This document shows positions 1 to 11,000 of a DNA stretch of 41,646 bases, in pieces (position 1 is the stretch's first letter; each line of letters begins with the position of its first letter). The notes beneath the pieces are model-generated. The model saw only the letters and a list, made by a program, of their open reading frames with translations. It was not told the DNA's origin and ran no database searches. Made by a program: the position numbers and the translations under genes. Source of the DNA: an uncultured Anaeroplasma sp. (GTDB lineage Bacteria > Bacillota_I > Bacilli_A > Acholeplasmatales > Anaeroplasmataceae); the NCBI GenBank assembly GCA_945920825.1, contig CAMEKD010000003.1:1-41646 (forward strand), in the 5' to 3' direction.

Positions 1-51
1 ATGAACACCTGACTCTAATAATTGTTTCATTGAAACTACTGATTCAGACAT
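1..51 (-). CDS. rpsB: 30S ribosomal protein S2, 5' end only
   Basis: Only the first 17 codons are inside the window; the gene runs off the left edge. The N-terminus contains VSMKQLLESGVH, which matches the conserved start of bacterial S2 (SMKQLLEAGVH). S2 binds the 30S head and is needed for bS1 or mRNA docking. A strong GGAGG ribosome binding site sits 8 to 10 bases before the ATG, and a sigma-A type promoter lies about 110 bases further upstream. It was too short for the ORF track. The identification rests on a short but distinctive stretch. Confidence 0.82.
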   Translation of the reverse strand, partial: MSESVVSMKQLLESGVH

Positions 52-165
52 TTTTTAATTCCTCCATTTTATTTTTGTTTTTGTCCTCTGCTTTAATCAA
101 CGAAAGCCCCCAACAGTTTTACATGCACACGATGGCCTTCTCATAAAGCATGTGTATTTTGTGCC
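52..165 (-). promoter_or_regulatory. rpsB 5' leader, possible structured autoregulatory RNA
   Basis: About 110 bases separate the predicted start of transcription from the rpsB ATG, which is long for this genome. The leader contains an inverted pair ACATGC / GCATGT enclosing about 20 bases, then a GGGGGCTTTC stretch. Many ribosomal protein mRNAs carry such leaders for autoregulation. Membership of a known leader family cannot be shown here. Confidence 0.35.
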
Positions 166-171
166 TTTAAC

Positions 172-200
172 ATATTACCATAGATAAAGTACAATTTCAA
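172..200 (-). promoter_or_regulatory. rpsB promoter
   Basis: On the minus strand, TTGAAA (plus 195-200) and TAATAT (plus 172-177) are separated by 17 bases, close to the sigma-A consensus. Confidence 0.6.
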
Positions 201-211
201 CCATTTTTTCA

Positions 212-250
212 AAAATATAAAAAGGCATGGAATAAATTTCAAACCATGCC
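212..250 (-). terminator. Terminator of the 270-1244 lipoprotein gene
   Basis: A 7-bp stem, GGCATGG / CCATGCC, is followed on the minus strand by TTTTTATATTTTTG. It lies 20 bases after the stop codon and also insulates rpsB. Confidence 0.75.
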
Positions 251-269
251 CTTATATATAAATATATAA

Positions 270-1244
270 TTATCTTCTTCTATTATCTTTTGGACGCTTA
301 ATCCAAGCATAAATTGCCTTGAAGAACTTACCATTTAATGTGCCATTCTTATATAAAGTAAATCCAACTAGGAAATATAAAATAAGTAATGCGCCAAAGA
401 CAGATCCTAATACAATACCAACAATAGCTCCTGCAGATAATCCAGAATTATTTTCTTCTTCTGGTTCAACTGGTGTACTTGGAACTGTTGGTTCTTTCGA
501 TGCTTCTAGTGTATTTGCTGCATCTCCAAAGTACTTATCTAAATCTACAACTTTTATTGTACCTAGTGTATTTAAAGCTAGTGTACCATCCTCTTTTACC
601 TCTTTACCAGTTTCTGTAACGAAGGTTGCATAAATTGGTAAGAATACATAATTTTTTAAAACAGGCTGATTCGATACATAATGAATTACATAAACAGGCA
701 TATAGACGATAGATAAGGATACATCCTCGCCATCCTTAAATACTTTATATGCAGGCTTAGTAGAAATACTTCTAGAATAATCCTTGGATGTTGTGATTGT
801 AAATTCTACACTAAGCTTTTTTCCAATACCCTTTTCTTGGTCATATGCTTGCGTTAAAATTTGAGTCTTTTCCTCATCATAAATCGCATCAGAATTCTGG
901 ATTCCAAAGGATAATGTATTTATTGTTACCGTATTGTTTCTTTCGCCATTAAAAGAATTGAAATAGGTTGTAAGATCATATTCATAAGCAAAAAGGCTTG
1001 CGTTAGCATCCTTTGCTACAAATAAATCATAATACGTATTATTTTTTGTATCTTCATCTAACTTTGATGAAGTTTCATCCTCATGTGTTGCATCATAAAA
1101 TAAATTTAATGCAGTAGATACTTCTGTATCAATTTTTGTAATTTGGCGTACTGTTGAATAATCCACATTAGCTCCCCTCACACAGGAGGTTAAAGCTAAG
1201 AAGGATAAGCAAGCTACACCTAAAGAAATGAACTTAGTCTTCAT
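270..1244 (-). CDS. Hypothetical lipoprotein with C-terminal membrane anchor
   Basis: This 324-residue protein is exported. It has a basic N-terminus, a hydrophobic stretch and a lipobox ending LTSC, so the mature protein should be lipid-anchored at that Cys. The middle is polar and threonine/serine rich, with a Pro/Glu spacer around residue 260. It is followed by a glycine-rich membrane helix (about residues 270-295) and a basic tail (KRPKDNRRR). The protein therefore appears anchored at both ends. I do not recognise the extracellular domain. The start was moved 6 bases in from the ORF-track start because the AAGGAG site is 8 bases before this ATG but only 2 before the first one. It is monocistronic, with its own promoter and terminator. 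Confidence 0.75.
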   Translation of the reverse strand: MKTKFISLGVACLSFLALTSCVRGANVDYSTVRQITKIDTEVSTALNLFYDATHEDETSSKLDEDTKNNTYYDLFVAKDANASLFAYEYDLTTYFNSFNGERNNTVTINTLSFGIQNSDAIYDEEKTQILTQAYDQEKGIGKKLSVEFTITTSKDYSRSISTKPAYKVFKDGEDVSLSIVYMPVYVIHYVSNQPVLKNYVFLPIYATFVTETGKEVKEDGTLALNTLGTIKVVDLDKYFGDAANTLEASKEPTVPSTPVEPEEENNSGLSAGAIVGIVLGSVFGALLILYFLVGFTLYKNGTLNGKFFKAIYAWIKRPKDNRRR

Positions 1245-1276
1245 AATCATTGCTCCTTTTCTTTTCGAACATTAGC

Positions 1277-1305
1277 ATTATATCAAAGTTAGGTTTGAAT
1301 TACAA
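1277..1305 (-). promoter_or_regulatory. Promoter of the 270-1244 lipoprotein gene
   Basis: TTGTAA (plus 1300-1305), a 17-base spacer and TATAAT (plus 1277-1282) on the minus strand, in the gap after xerC. Confidence 0.6.
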
Positions 1306-1320
1306 GAAAAATCCAACATA

Positions 1321-2256
1321 TCACTTTTTCTTCTCTTCAACATCGATTCTTTTTGCTCTTGGATGAGATAATTGATACTCCTTCATCATCATGTTGTAAT
1401 CGACATGAGCATAAATCGATGTTGTCGATAAGGACTCATGACCCAAAAGCTCCTGAACGCTTCTTAAATCCGCTCCATTCTTTAAAAGCGCTGTTGCGAA
1501 GGAATGCCTTAGCATATGGGGATATATATGAAAATGCTCACCCGCTTTTTCTACAAGCCCCTCTAAAATCTTTCTTACACCTACTCTAGAAAGCTTAGTT
1601 CCATTTTTATTTAAAAATACATAACGATTTTCTAAATCCTTCGTATTATATAATAATTCCACACGGAATGTTGAAATATAATGCCTTAAGGCCTCATCTA
1701 AGCCCTCATACATAATGACATCTCTATCCTTAGAGCCCTTGCCATGAATTCTTATCGTCCTTTTTGCATAATCGATATCCTTTATTTCCATATTGCATAA
1801 TTCAGATACACGAAGTCCACAGCCATATAGACAGCCTAATATGCAATAATTTCTGAATCCTAGCTTATTCTCTAAATCGCAGGCCTCAAACAGCATAACA
1901 ACCTCTTCATCGGTAATTTTCTTTAATAATCTTTTACCAATCTTAGGTGTTTCTACGTCTTTAAAATAATTATCTTTAATTAATTCCTGCTTATAAAAAT
2001 AAGTATAGAAGCTATTTAAGGAGGATATCTTTCTATGAATGGATGTGGATGCGAGATTCGAATTCGAAAGATAGGTTACATAATTTTTAGGTATAATTGG
2101 ACGAAGACGAAAAAGGTTTGGAGCCATTTTTTCACTCTTTAGGAAATCCTTAAACTCTAAAATGTCCTTTTGGTACCCCAAAACTGTATTTTCGCTATAA
2201 TTCTTAACATGAGCTATGTAATTTAAAAATTCAGCGATAGCCTCTTCATCAGTCAT
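1321..2256 (-). CDS. xerC: Tyrosine recombinase XerC (chromosome dimer resolution)
   Basis: This 311-residue tyrosine recombinase has an N-terminal SAM-like DNA-binding domain (about residues 1-95) and a C-terminal catalytic domain. The catalytic set is visible: Arg in CGLRVSEL, Lys in GKGSKDR, His and Arg in HMLRHSFAT, His in LGHESLSTT, and the nucleophile Tyr in IYAHV. Length is normal for Xer proteins. XerC and XerD act at dif to resolve chromosome dimers at the septum. The start overlaps the end of trmFO by 8 bases, which implies translational coupling. The trmFO-xerC order is the conserved Bacillota arrangement, and it is why XerC is preferred over XerD or a mobile-element integrase. I saw no terminator after the gene. 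Confidence 0.88.
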   Translation of the reverse strand: MTDEEAIAEFLNYIAHVKNYSENTVLGYQKDILEFKDFLKSEKMAPNLFRLRPIIPKNYVTYLSNSNLASTSIHRKISSLNSFYTYFYKQELIKDNYFKDVETPKIGKRLLKKITDEEVVMLFEACDLENKLGFRNYCILGCLYGCGLRVSELCNMEIKDIDYAKRTIRIHGKGSKDRDVIMYEGLDEALRHYISTFRVELLYNTKDLENRYVFLNKNGTKLSRVGVRKILEGLVEKAGEHFHIYPHMLRHSFATALLKNGADLRSVQELLGHESLSTTSIYAHVDYNMMMKEYQLSHPRAKRIDVEEKKK

Positions 2257-3547
2257 TTAAACTTTTAATCTCCTTTTCCATTACTTCTATGGCTCTTTTG
2301 CCATATAATGCCTTTCTTTCATTTTTCTTATGAGGAAAATCTAAATCCGCCATAATCCCAAAATTCGCACTCATCGGCTGAAAATCCTTCTCACTCGCAT
2401 TTGTTATATATAAGGATAAGGACCCTAGTGCTGTAGTATTTGGGAATACATGTAATTCCTTACCTTTCAAATAACGGTCCATATTGATTGCTGCATATAT
2501 ACCGGATGCTGCGGATTCTACATACCCCTCAACTCCTGAAACCTGTCCTGCAAAGAATATATTTGGATATTTCTTTGTTTGAAAGGTAGGATTTAATATC
2601 TTGGGTGCATTAATATATGTATTCTTATGCATTCTACCATATTTTGCAAACCTACAATTTTCAAGCCCTGGAATCATTTGGAATACTCTTTTTTGTTCGC
2701 CAAATTTTAAATGCGTTTGGAATCCTACGATGTTATACATGGTCTTGGCCGCATCATCTTGTCTAAGCTGTACTACCGCATAAGGGCTTACCCCATCTGG
2801 AGTTCTTAATCCTACAGGCTTCATTGGACCAAAGGTTAGGGTTTGAGGTCCTCTTTTGGCCATAATTTCTACTTGCATACAGCCTTCAAATACTTTAAGT
2901 TCAAAATCCTTCTCCTCTACGCATTGTGCAGTAATTAAGGCATGATAAAACTTATCAAATTCTTCCTTTGTCATAGGACAATTATAATAGGATGCAACCC
3001 CCTTATCATATCTACTTTTTAAATATGCTTTATCATAATTGATAGAATCTGCATAAATAATTGGAGCTTGGGCATCATAAAAATAAAAATCATCTAGTCC
3101 AAATAAATTCTTAATCTCATCGCATAATGCTCCACTAGTGAGTGGTCCAGTTGCGATAATAGTAGGAATGGATGTATCTATTTTAGCTACCTCCTCATGG
3201 ACAATTTTTACATTAGGTAATGCCTTAATTCGGCTTGTTACCTCTAAAGAGTATCCTTCTCTATCTACGGCTAGTGCACCTCCCGCATCTACAGGATGCA
3301 ATCTTGCACATTTCATCACAATAGAATCTAGCATTTCCATTTCTTTCTTTAAGATTCCACAAGCATTCTCTAAGGAATCACTTTTCAAGGAATTTGAGCA
3401 TACAAGCTCTGCAAATTTTTCTGTTTTATGTGCAGGAGTCATCTTCTTTGGTCTCATTTCAAAAAGGGTAATATCATACCCTTTTTTTGCTAAATACCAT
3501 GTAGCCTCAACACCAGCTAAGCCTGCACCTATAATATTTATATTCAT
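2249..3547 (-). CDS. trmFO: Methylenetetrahydrofolate-tRNA-(uracil-5-)-methyltransferase TrmFO
   Basis: This 432-residue flavoprotein makes ribothymidine at U54 of tRNA with 5,10-methylenetetrahydrofolate as carbon donor and FAD as cofactor. The N-terminal Rossmann fold shows GAGLAGVEATW, and the family signature CSNSLKS follows at about residue 50. A second cysteine in FEGCMQVE fits the other active-site Cys. The C-terminal FAD region GYVESAASGIYAA is intact, and length is normal. It is the third gene of the HD phosphohydrolase-nitroreductase-trmFO-xerC operon, with 8 bases to the preceding gene. MnmG is a relative but is about 200 residues longer. Confidence 0.95.
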   Translation of the reverse strand: MNINIIGAGLAGVEATWYLAKKGYDITLFEMRPKKMTPAHKTEKFAELVCSNSLKSDSLENACGILKKEMEMLDSIVMKCARLHPVDAGGALAVDREGYSLEVTSRIKALPNVKIVHEEVAKIDTSIPTIIATGPLTSGALCDEIKNLFGLDDFYFYDAQAPIIYADSINYDKAYLKSRYDKGVASYYNCPMTKEEFDKFYHALITAQCVEEKDFELKVFEGCMQVEIMAKRGPQTLTFGPMKPVGLRTPDGVSPYAVVQLRQDDAAKTMYNIVGFQTHLKFGEQKRVFQMIPGLENCRFAKYGRMHKNTYINAPKILNPTFQTKKYPNIFFAGQVSGVEGYVESAASGIYAAINMDRYLKGKELHVFPNTTALGSLSLYITNASEKDFQPMSANFGIMADLDFPHKKNERKALYGKRAIEVMEKEIKSLND

Positions 3548-3555
3548 ATAAACCT

Positions 3556-4056
3556 CTATTTATAAATTACAATACTGTCTAAATCTTTTCTCTTATTATG
3601 AGGTAAAACCTCTTTTGGATATCCAATCGGAAGCATAATATCGATATGTAAATGATCACTAAGCCCTAAAATTTCTCTTGCTAGCTTCTCCTTAAATGAG
3701 CATACATAACAAGAGGCAAGCCCTAAGCTTGTAAGAGCTAAAACCATTTGTGTTGCCACAATCGTACTATCTACTATACCATGGTCTACTCCATCATTTC
3801 CCCTATGCCAGGATTCATTTTTATCGTGACAAACAATCAATATCGTCTTTGCATTAAAGGTATATCTTGTAGCCTCCTTTAATCTTTCTATTATAGATGG
3901 ATCCTCTACAACAACAATCCTTTCTGGCTGATAATTACATGCCGTTGGGGCTAAAAGACCTGCTTGTAGCACACCCTCTAATATCTCCTTTGAAACCTTC
4001 TCTTCCTTAAAGCTTCTACAAGAGAATCTTTTTTGAATACATTCAAAATAATCCAT
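3556..4056 (-). CDS. Nitroreductase family FMN protein
   Basis: This 166-residue protein has the nitroreductase-family start, a CIQKRFSCRSFKEEKVS segment, where the RxSxRxF-type motif binds FMN phosphate. The APTACNYQPE motif contacts the isoalloxazine region. C-terminal MLPIGYP is the usual GYP-type turn before the last strand. Family members use FMN and NAD(P)H to reduce nitro compounds, quinones or flavins, and the natural substrate cannot be read from sequence. It starts 1 base after the HD gene stops and ends 8 bases before trmFO. It is shorter than typical 190-220 residue enzymes but ends naturally. Confidence 0.85.
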   Translation of the reverse strand: MDYFECIQKRFSCRSFKEEKVSKEILEGVLQAGLLAPTACNYQPERIVVVEDPSIIERLKEATRYTFNAKTILIVCHDKNESWHRGNDGVDHGIVDSTIVATQMVLALTSLGLASCYVCSFKEKLAREILGLSDHLHIDIMLPIGYPKEVLPHNKRKDLDSIVIYK

Positions 4057-4057
4057 G

Positions 4058-4672
4058 CTATTCCTCCAAAAATAAATCCTTTGCTAAATCATCGATAAAT
4101 ACTCTTACTAATTCCTTTTTATGCTCCCATATTTCCTTAGCAAGGGGTGTTACCATATAATCCTGCTTTAAAATATGCTTCGCATGCTTTAAGGCCTCCA
4201 TGGCATCATAATAATCCTTATTTTCCATTTTTCCTAAGGCCATTAAATCCCAAACAATACCTAAGGCACCTTCCTCATCTAATAGGTCCGCCTCTAAAAG
4301 TAGGACAAGCTCGTTTGAGGAATTCTTATCCTTAATTTGATTTTTATCGGAATGATGTTCAATTAAATCATAAACCCTATTCGTAAATTCTTCACTGAAA
4401 TTATGATCTTTTGCATATTCCTTAAAGATTAAAGCACCAACATGGGCATGATTTTCTTTTAGACTACCCCTTCCTACATCATGAAAAATCGCTGCAGTAT
4501 ATAATACTTCTAAATCACATTCCAAATCTGTATGAATTCTTTTGCACCATTCATATACCCTTTTCGAATGGTAATATCTATTTCTAAAATCATGAAGCGG
4601 ATTCTTAGAGGCAATACCATCTGTCGCTTCTAATTTTTCTTTGATAAATTCAAGCATTAAATCATAATTCAT
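4058..4672 (-). CDS. HD-domain phosphohydrolase
   Basis: This 204-residue protein has the HD-superfamily metal ligands: His in YYHSKRVYEW, the HD pair in AAIFHDVGRG, His in NHAHVGA, and a later acidic LEADLLDEEGALG segment. HD proteins of this size hydrolyse nucleotide or phosphate esters; the substrate is not predictable here. The ORF-track start is a GTG that forms part of the ribosome binding site (GAGGTG), so I chose the ATG 9 bases downstream, 6 bases after that site. It is the first gene of a four-gene operon with an extended -10 promoter. Confidence 0.82.
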   Translation of the reverse strand: MNYDLMLEFIKEKLEATDGIASKNPLHDFRNRYYHSKRVYEWCKRIHTDLECDLEVLYTAAIFHDVGRGSLKENHAHVGALIFKEYAKDHNFSEEFTNRVYDLIEHHSDKNQIKDKNSSNELVLLLEADLLDEEGALGIVWDLMALGKMENKDYYDAMEALKHAKHILKQDYMVTPLAKEIWEHKKELVRVFIDDLAKDLFLEE

Positions 4673-4695
4673 GTGCTTCACCTCTTTAATAGTTA

Positions 4696-4724
4696 ATTAT
4701 ACCATTAAATTCTTATTTATTTCA
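4696..4724 (-). promoter_or_regulatory. Promoter of the HD-nitroreductase-trmFO-xerC operon
   Basis: An extended -10, TGGTATAAT (TATAAT at plus 4696-4701), has a weak -35, TGAAAT, 17 bases away. The -35 overlaps the end of the upstream gene. Confidence 0.5.
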
Positions 4725-4967
4725 CTCATTTTCTTCATTTTCTTCTATTTTATCCTTCTTAAAGAAATAGATTACCCCTCTTCCAATGAAGAATAAACCA
4801 AATCCTGGGAATATTCCTAAATAAAGAATACGAAAAATCCAAAGGACGACATCCCCATGATTTGAAAAATCGGAAAAACAATAAATCATAATAAATGTAA
4901 AGGCAATTAAAATTCCAATAAATACGGATACGATCCCTGAAATAATATCTAATGGATTATGCTTCAT
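4722..4967 (-). CDS. Small two-helix membrane protein, unknown function
   Basis: This 81-residue protein has two clear hydrophobic segments, at about residues 7-32 and 42-70, joined by a short polar loop. A charged C-terminal tail (KKDKIEENEENE) is likely cytoplasmic. A GAGGTGATGAT region provides the ribosome binding site. It stands alone between the terminator of the giant surface-protein gene and the HD operon promoter. I recognise no family. Confidence 0.65.
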   Translation of the reverse strand: MKHNPLDIISGIVSVFIGILIAFTFIMIYCFSDFSNHGDVVLWIFRILYLGIFPGFGLFFIGRGVIYFFKKDKIEENEENE

Positions 4968-5010
4968 ATCATCACCTCAAAACTTATTAGGTAGTATACC
5001 ACAAATATTT

Positions 5011-5050
5011 TAAAAAAGGAACGGATATCCAAATGGATATCCAGTTCCTT
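5011..5050 (-). terminator. Terminator of the giant surface-protein gene
   Basis: A long hairpin, GGAAC-GGATATCC / GGATATCC-A-GTTCC with a 4-base loop, is followed on the minus strand by TTTTTTAAAA. It directly follows the stop codon. Confidence 0.85.
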
Positions 5051-8000
5051 AAATCATAGTTCTTACAATATCAGAGATTCTACCACTATAGGTAGTAAAT
5101 GCGCTCGTTAGATTTTCACCTAAGCCATTCGCCTCACCATAATAATACTTCGTACCAAACGTACCCTTATAGGCTAGCCACTTGTCTTTATTTACTTTAG
5201 ATGAAGTATTGAAATAGAACCTTATATTCTTTGCCTCATTCTTAGAATTCATATAGAAGGCATCGGATGCAACCGCTTCTACTGTACTACTAAAATATAC
5301 ACTTGTAAGATTTTTACAATTCTTAAATGCATTATCTCCAATAATTCTAAAGCCATCATTAAATACAATAGATGAAATATTTTCCTTGCCTGTGAAGCAA
5401 GTATATTTATTATTATCACTATCTACATTAATTAATAATGATCTTAAAATCTGATAGGAATTATGAATATATACATATTTAGGTAATATTACCCTTATAC
5501 TTGTAGATTCTTGATAGCTGAAGCCTGTTACGCTTAACAATTCCTCACCACTCGATTGATCATATCCAAACGATAGATAATCATAGGTTGCATAATATGA
5601 AGATAAGGTAATATCCTCGTGAAGAATTTCATGAATATTACCATAATGATATTCAACTTCCTCGTTATACCAATAATTAATTTTCATATGATTATAAATA
5701 CTATTTGGTAATAGGCTAGAAGAAAAATCCATATGCTTTGGTAATACTATAGCCTTATAAAGCTTATCCTTAAATTTATGATAATCATAATCTAAGGTAA
5801 CCTTATAATAATCTTCTAGGCTAGATAGATCACTATATAAATAAATATAGCCAACACCATCTAAGAAGGTTACATATTCATTGTATAAGATAGCTAATAC
5901 ATCATAAGTTAAATATGTAGATTCAAAACAGAAATAAATGTCATTCGCCTTCAAGTAATAATCCTGAGTTAAGCTTAGGCTTGTACTACTCGATAAATCC
6001 ATATAATAAGAATCATCAATATATACCTTATAGGAAATGATTTCCCATTTTGCATATAAATCTAAATCATGATTTGGCATAGAGGATATATCGATGAAAT
6101 CTCCATCTAAGCTTAGGCTATAGCCTTTGAATATATAAGAATTGCCTAAGGCATCTGTATAAACCTTTTCATTTAAATATTCGGATAAATCCTCTCCATT
6201 ATATAAAGAATAATTCTTATCTCCGCTAATGGAATGAACATTCAAATTATAATAGCTTACCTCTTCCCACTTTGCATAAAGAGTAATATTAGAATCTCCA
6301 ACACTAGTTTCTAAATAAAGTTCATGTAGGTATTTATCCTTATACCAGCCCTTAAATAGATAATATTTTGAAGAATCCTCTACTACCTCAAGCTCGGGGA
6401 ATAGAATGGCAGTACCATACTGACCAGTAAAATATTGGTTTTCTCCATGATTTAAGATGAATGTAATCGTATGATTTCTCTTACCATAATAGGAATCATT
6501 CTTATAAATTAAATCCGTGCCATAGCTATAAGATGAAATAAAGCTTACTACATCCTCCATTTCAATATTCTTAAACCATGTATAACCATCAATATCCTCT
6601 AAATTTGTAAGCTTTAGGGAGCTTGTGGATAGATTTATTACAGAAACCAAATCGAAGTTAAAATCAACGATTTCTGTTAATGCATAGGCTGTTTGAACGG
6701 TTAAATCATCCTTCTTATATACTGCAATATTCTTTAATAATAATCCTAAGGATAAATCACCTAAATTGGAATTGCCTGTTAGGGATTTCATATTTAAGGA
6801 TATATCAAATCTATGATTCGAATAGGAATAGCTATTCATTACTGTACCTGCATCAACAACATATTCTTCGTTTGAAGAGGATGAATTAATTTTGTCTAGA
6901 ATACTCTTTGGCATACCTAAGGAGAAATCTAATAGGTAATAGATAATATCATCAAATAATTCTTCCTTTGTAATCTTAAGCTTATAGCTTGTACCATCAT
7001 TATCTAATCTATAGATATATACATATCCATCCTGATAATAGAAATATACATTCTTCTTTGATAAACCAATAAGCTTTGCTGCAGCGGTTATATCCGTTAA
7101 ATCGATATGAAGATAAACGAGTGGGCTTCCATCCTCAAGCACTCTTATTCTTGCATCGATTGGAACATTGATATCTGCAATAACAGGAAGCCCTAAGGTA
7201 ATGGTAGATGCAATCGCATAATCCTTATTCGCACCTGTAATCAATAAGCCATTCACTAGCTCATCTAAATCAGAAATATCATAATATCCATCTAAGGATG
7301 AAGGTGCTAAAATTTGAGCTGGATCTAAGGATACCATAACCTCATTTACATCCATTTTTGTATATTCATGATCAGATACATAATCTGTATATAAGCCATG
7401 AATCGATAAACGTAATGGAGTTGTATCATTCGATATTAAATCGAATTCTATCCAATTGGACTCTGGAATATTTTCACTTATTATATTTGAGCTTAAAGCG
7501 AAATGAATCGAATCCTCATAAATCTCTAAAGCCTTAAGAGCCTTAGATACGTCTATAATTTTATTATCCTTCTTAAATAGATCTGTCAATTGAGAGAAAT
7601 CAACATTTTCTAAGCTGGCATCTACATAATCCTTTAAGAAATCCAGTGGAATACCGAATACACTTGTAATGGATGCTAAAGTAGATAATAAGGAATTCTT
7701 ATCTAAATTGAATTTAATCTTACTTTCAAGATTGGATTCATTATTTCCATAAATGATATAAAGCATATCATCAATGAATGTTAATTCTACTCTGTGGATA
7801 ACCTTAATTCCTCCATTAGGATCATATTCTGTAATGGCTAAATTTAGACCTAAGGAAATGTAATCTAAGCTTAGCTTTTCACCTTCAGGAATATCTAAGA
7901 ATATCGATAAATCACCTAAAACATTTAAATGCTTACTACCATTATCGATTGTATCTAAATCGAAATGGACGTTGAATGCTTTATTCTTGATTAAATTAAG

Positions 8001-11000
8001 AATTCTTCTTACCATCTTTGCTAAAGATATAATATCTTCATTATTCAAATAAGATTCTGGTAATGTAATCGAATAGGAATCAATTTTTTCTATAGTTCCA
8101 TCAATATCCAATTCTGTAGAATCAATATTTAGATTAAAACTATCGAAATCCTTATTGTAGGTAAAGATGAATGTAATCTTAGTAATCATATCAATTAAGC
8201 TAGATAGATCAAGATCAAATCCATTAGACTTAATATTTAAATGATTTAAGATAGAATCGAGCTTATCTTGGGTTAGCTTTGGCATTTCTATTTCTAAGGC
8301 TTTAAATACATCCTTTAGGAATTCTACAGGTTGATTCATATCTATACCAAAGATAACATCTCCATAATATAGATAAAGTATACCCATATGATATTTGAAA
8401 TAGATATCATGAAGTGTAGAAGAAACCTCAATATGGAAATAACCCGATAGGTCATATTGATTGTCACTCAATAATAAATCTATATAACCATTTAAATCCA
8501 TCTTTATAGATGAAATATGAACACTTCCATCTAAAGAAATCCTGAAGGATTCCTTACTTAACCATGAAATAAGTTCAGATACACTAGATACCATATCGCT
8601 TAAATCGATATAGGATTCTTCTCTCTTTATCACCTTATCCATAGAATATGTAATACTTGAAGAGATACCAAAGGTATTCGATGTAAGATTTATCTTACCA
8701 TTTTCTAGTGAAATACTTAAATCCACATAAGATAAATCATTAAAGAATGAATTTAATATATCTATATTGGATAAATTCATATTCATTTCAAATGAATTCG
8801 AATGTATTACCATCGCTTGAATCATAGAAATGAAATCAGAATCGAATAGAATATCTAAAATATCCTTTATAGTAATGTTTGTAGCATCTGTTATGAATAA
8901 GGATACAGGAATTGAAATATGATTGTTATATAAATCAATGAATAAGACCTTTTCATGATCAAAATAGGATACATTAAATGAAATGTTTAAATCTTTAAAA
9001 CTTGCGACAATCGTGGATGTTAATGCGATTTCCTCCTTGAAGGAGAATTGAAGATCACCTTGAACATTTAAAATATCATGATTAAATTCTAAATGAAGTA
9101 AAATACTTTCATTATTCATCATATCTTTAAGGTATGCTACAAAATCATAAAGCATACCTAAATCCTGATATTCCACCTCTTTCAATTCAAAATCCTTATA
9201 GGAATCATTTACCAAAAGGGAAATATCAAATAAATCCTTAATGGATATGTCTAAATCTAAGCCATCTAAGGAATCCTTCAAAATGATTTGTACCTTAGAT
9301 AGGCTATCAAGAATTCCATTTAAATTCAAATCAAGCTCAAATTGTTCTTCTGTAATTCTTAAGCTATCGATTATACTTTCAAAATCCATTTGAAGGAAGC
9401 TATCTAAGGACATATCAGAATCCATAAACAATCCTATCATCTTGGATAAATCATCCTTAGATATCTTTAAATGAATATCTTCTAAATCGAAGTATAGAAT
9501 ATCCTCTAGATAATATAAATCTATATGAATATTCTTATTCTTATAATCGAAATCTATAGCCATATTGGCCTTTAGCTTTTCATTAAAATCTAAATTACCA
9601 TCTGCATGAATAGATAAATCCTGGTATACCATGTCTAAGGAAACCTTTAGCTTTTTATTCTTACAAATAATTAAGATATCATCTATGAAGCCTTCTAAAT
9701 AAACTAAATAATTATATTCACTATCCTTTATTTCTCTTACATTATAGCCTAAATCACCTAAGCTAAGGGATGCCTTTATATCATTTATAGATATACTTCC
9801 ATCAAATCCCTTATTGGAATCCTGAATCGAAAGCTTTATTTCATTTATGCTGTCTACAAATTGCTTTAACGATATAGCGATATCTAAAGAATCCTCTTCA
9901 ATAACTAATTCTTTTAGTAAGGAATCATAATCGATTGTAAAGATTGTCTTTAATAGACTCGCCATATCAAAATCATTAGAAAAATCTATGGTTTGGTTTG
10001 TATATTTTTGAACGAATCTCAATAAATCCTTGGTTGTAATCTTTACATTAGCATTCATCATGGATAGATAAATGACATCATTAAAATAATATAGATCCAT
10101 GGAAATAGATTTGTTTTTATAGGAAACCTCTACATTCATATCTACATGGATGCCATCTTCAAAGGATATATTTCCTAATGCTGTACCTTTAATATCCTGG
10201 TATTCTAATATGAAATTGAAATCAACACTCTTATTCTTAATAATAGATGCAATATCACAAGCGATAAATTCTAGATTTGCTAAATCCATAAAATCATTAT
10301 GTGACTTAGGAGAAATCTTTTTATTCGATTCTTTAATAGAAAGCTCTACTTTTGTACCAAATAAATCTACATTAGCATATGCACTCTTTAAAGCATAGGT
10401 ATCCTCTACACGCTTAATATCAAAATGAATAGAAAGCTTTATTCCAAGGATATCTAAATTGGTATCGATAGATACATTTTCTCCATCGAGAACTAAAATA
10501 GATTTAGATAAATCCTCCAAAATCTTATTGACATCTAAGGATGAACCATCTGAATCAGACTTTGGGAGCTCATCTGTAATTTGAGAGATAATATTCATTA
10601 AGTCTTTAACATTCGTCTTTACCTTTATTCCGCCTATCGATATATAAATATTATCTGTATATTCTACATATAAATCACCAAAATCAGCATATAGCTTGAC
10701 CTTAGTCAAATCCGATATATTTAATGCGACAAGACCATTTTTCTTAAAACCATCCCCTGCTATATCCAATTCCAATGTCTTATTGGATTTGTCACTATTT
10801 TGTAAGGATTCAACGATTATACTCATTGGATCCGCTGTATTTTCCATTGGATTTTCTTCGTCATCTAATACAGATAAATATGCATAGGATTCAAAATAAT
10901 TATATGGTTCTTCATCAAAGGCTACATTTTCATAGAAAAATTCTTCATGACAATTCGTCTTAGTAATTGCCTCAACACCCATAGATTTTACCTTATAGGT

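Noticed and set aside
1321-2256. xerC as a phage or element integrase
   Set aside because: It overlaps trmFO in the conserved Bacillota order and has normal Xer length; no attachment sites or phage genes are near.
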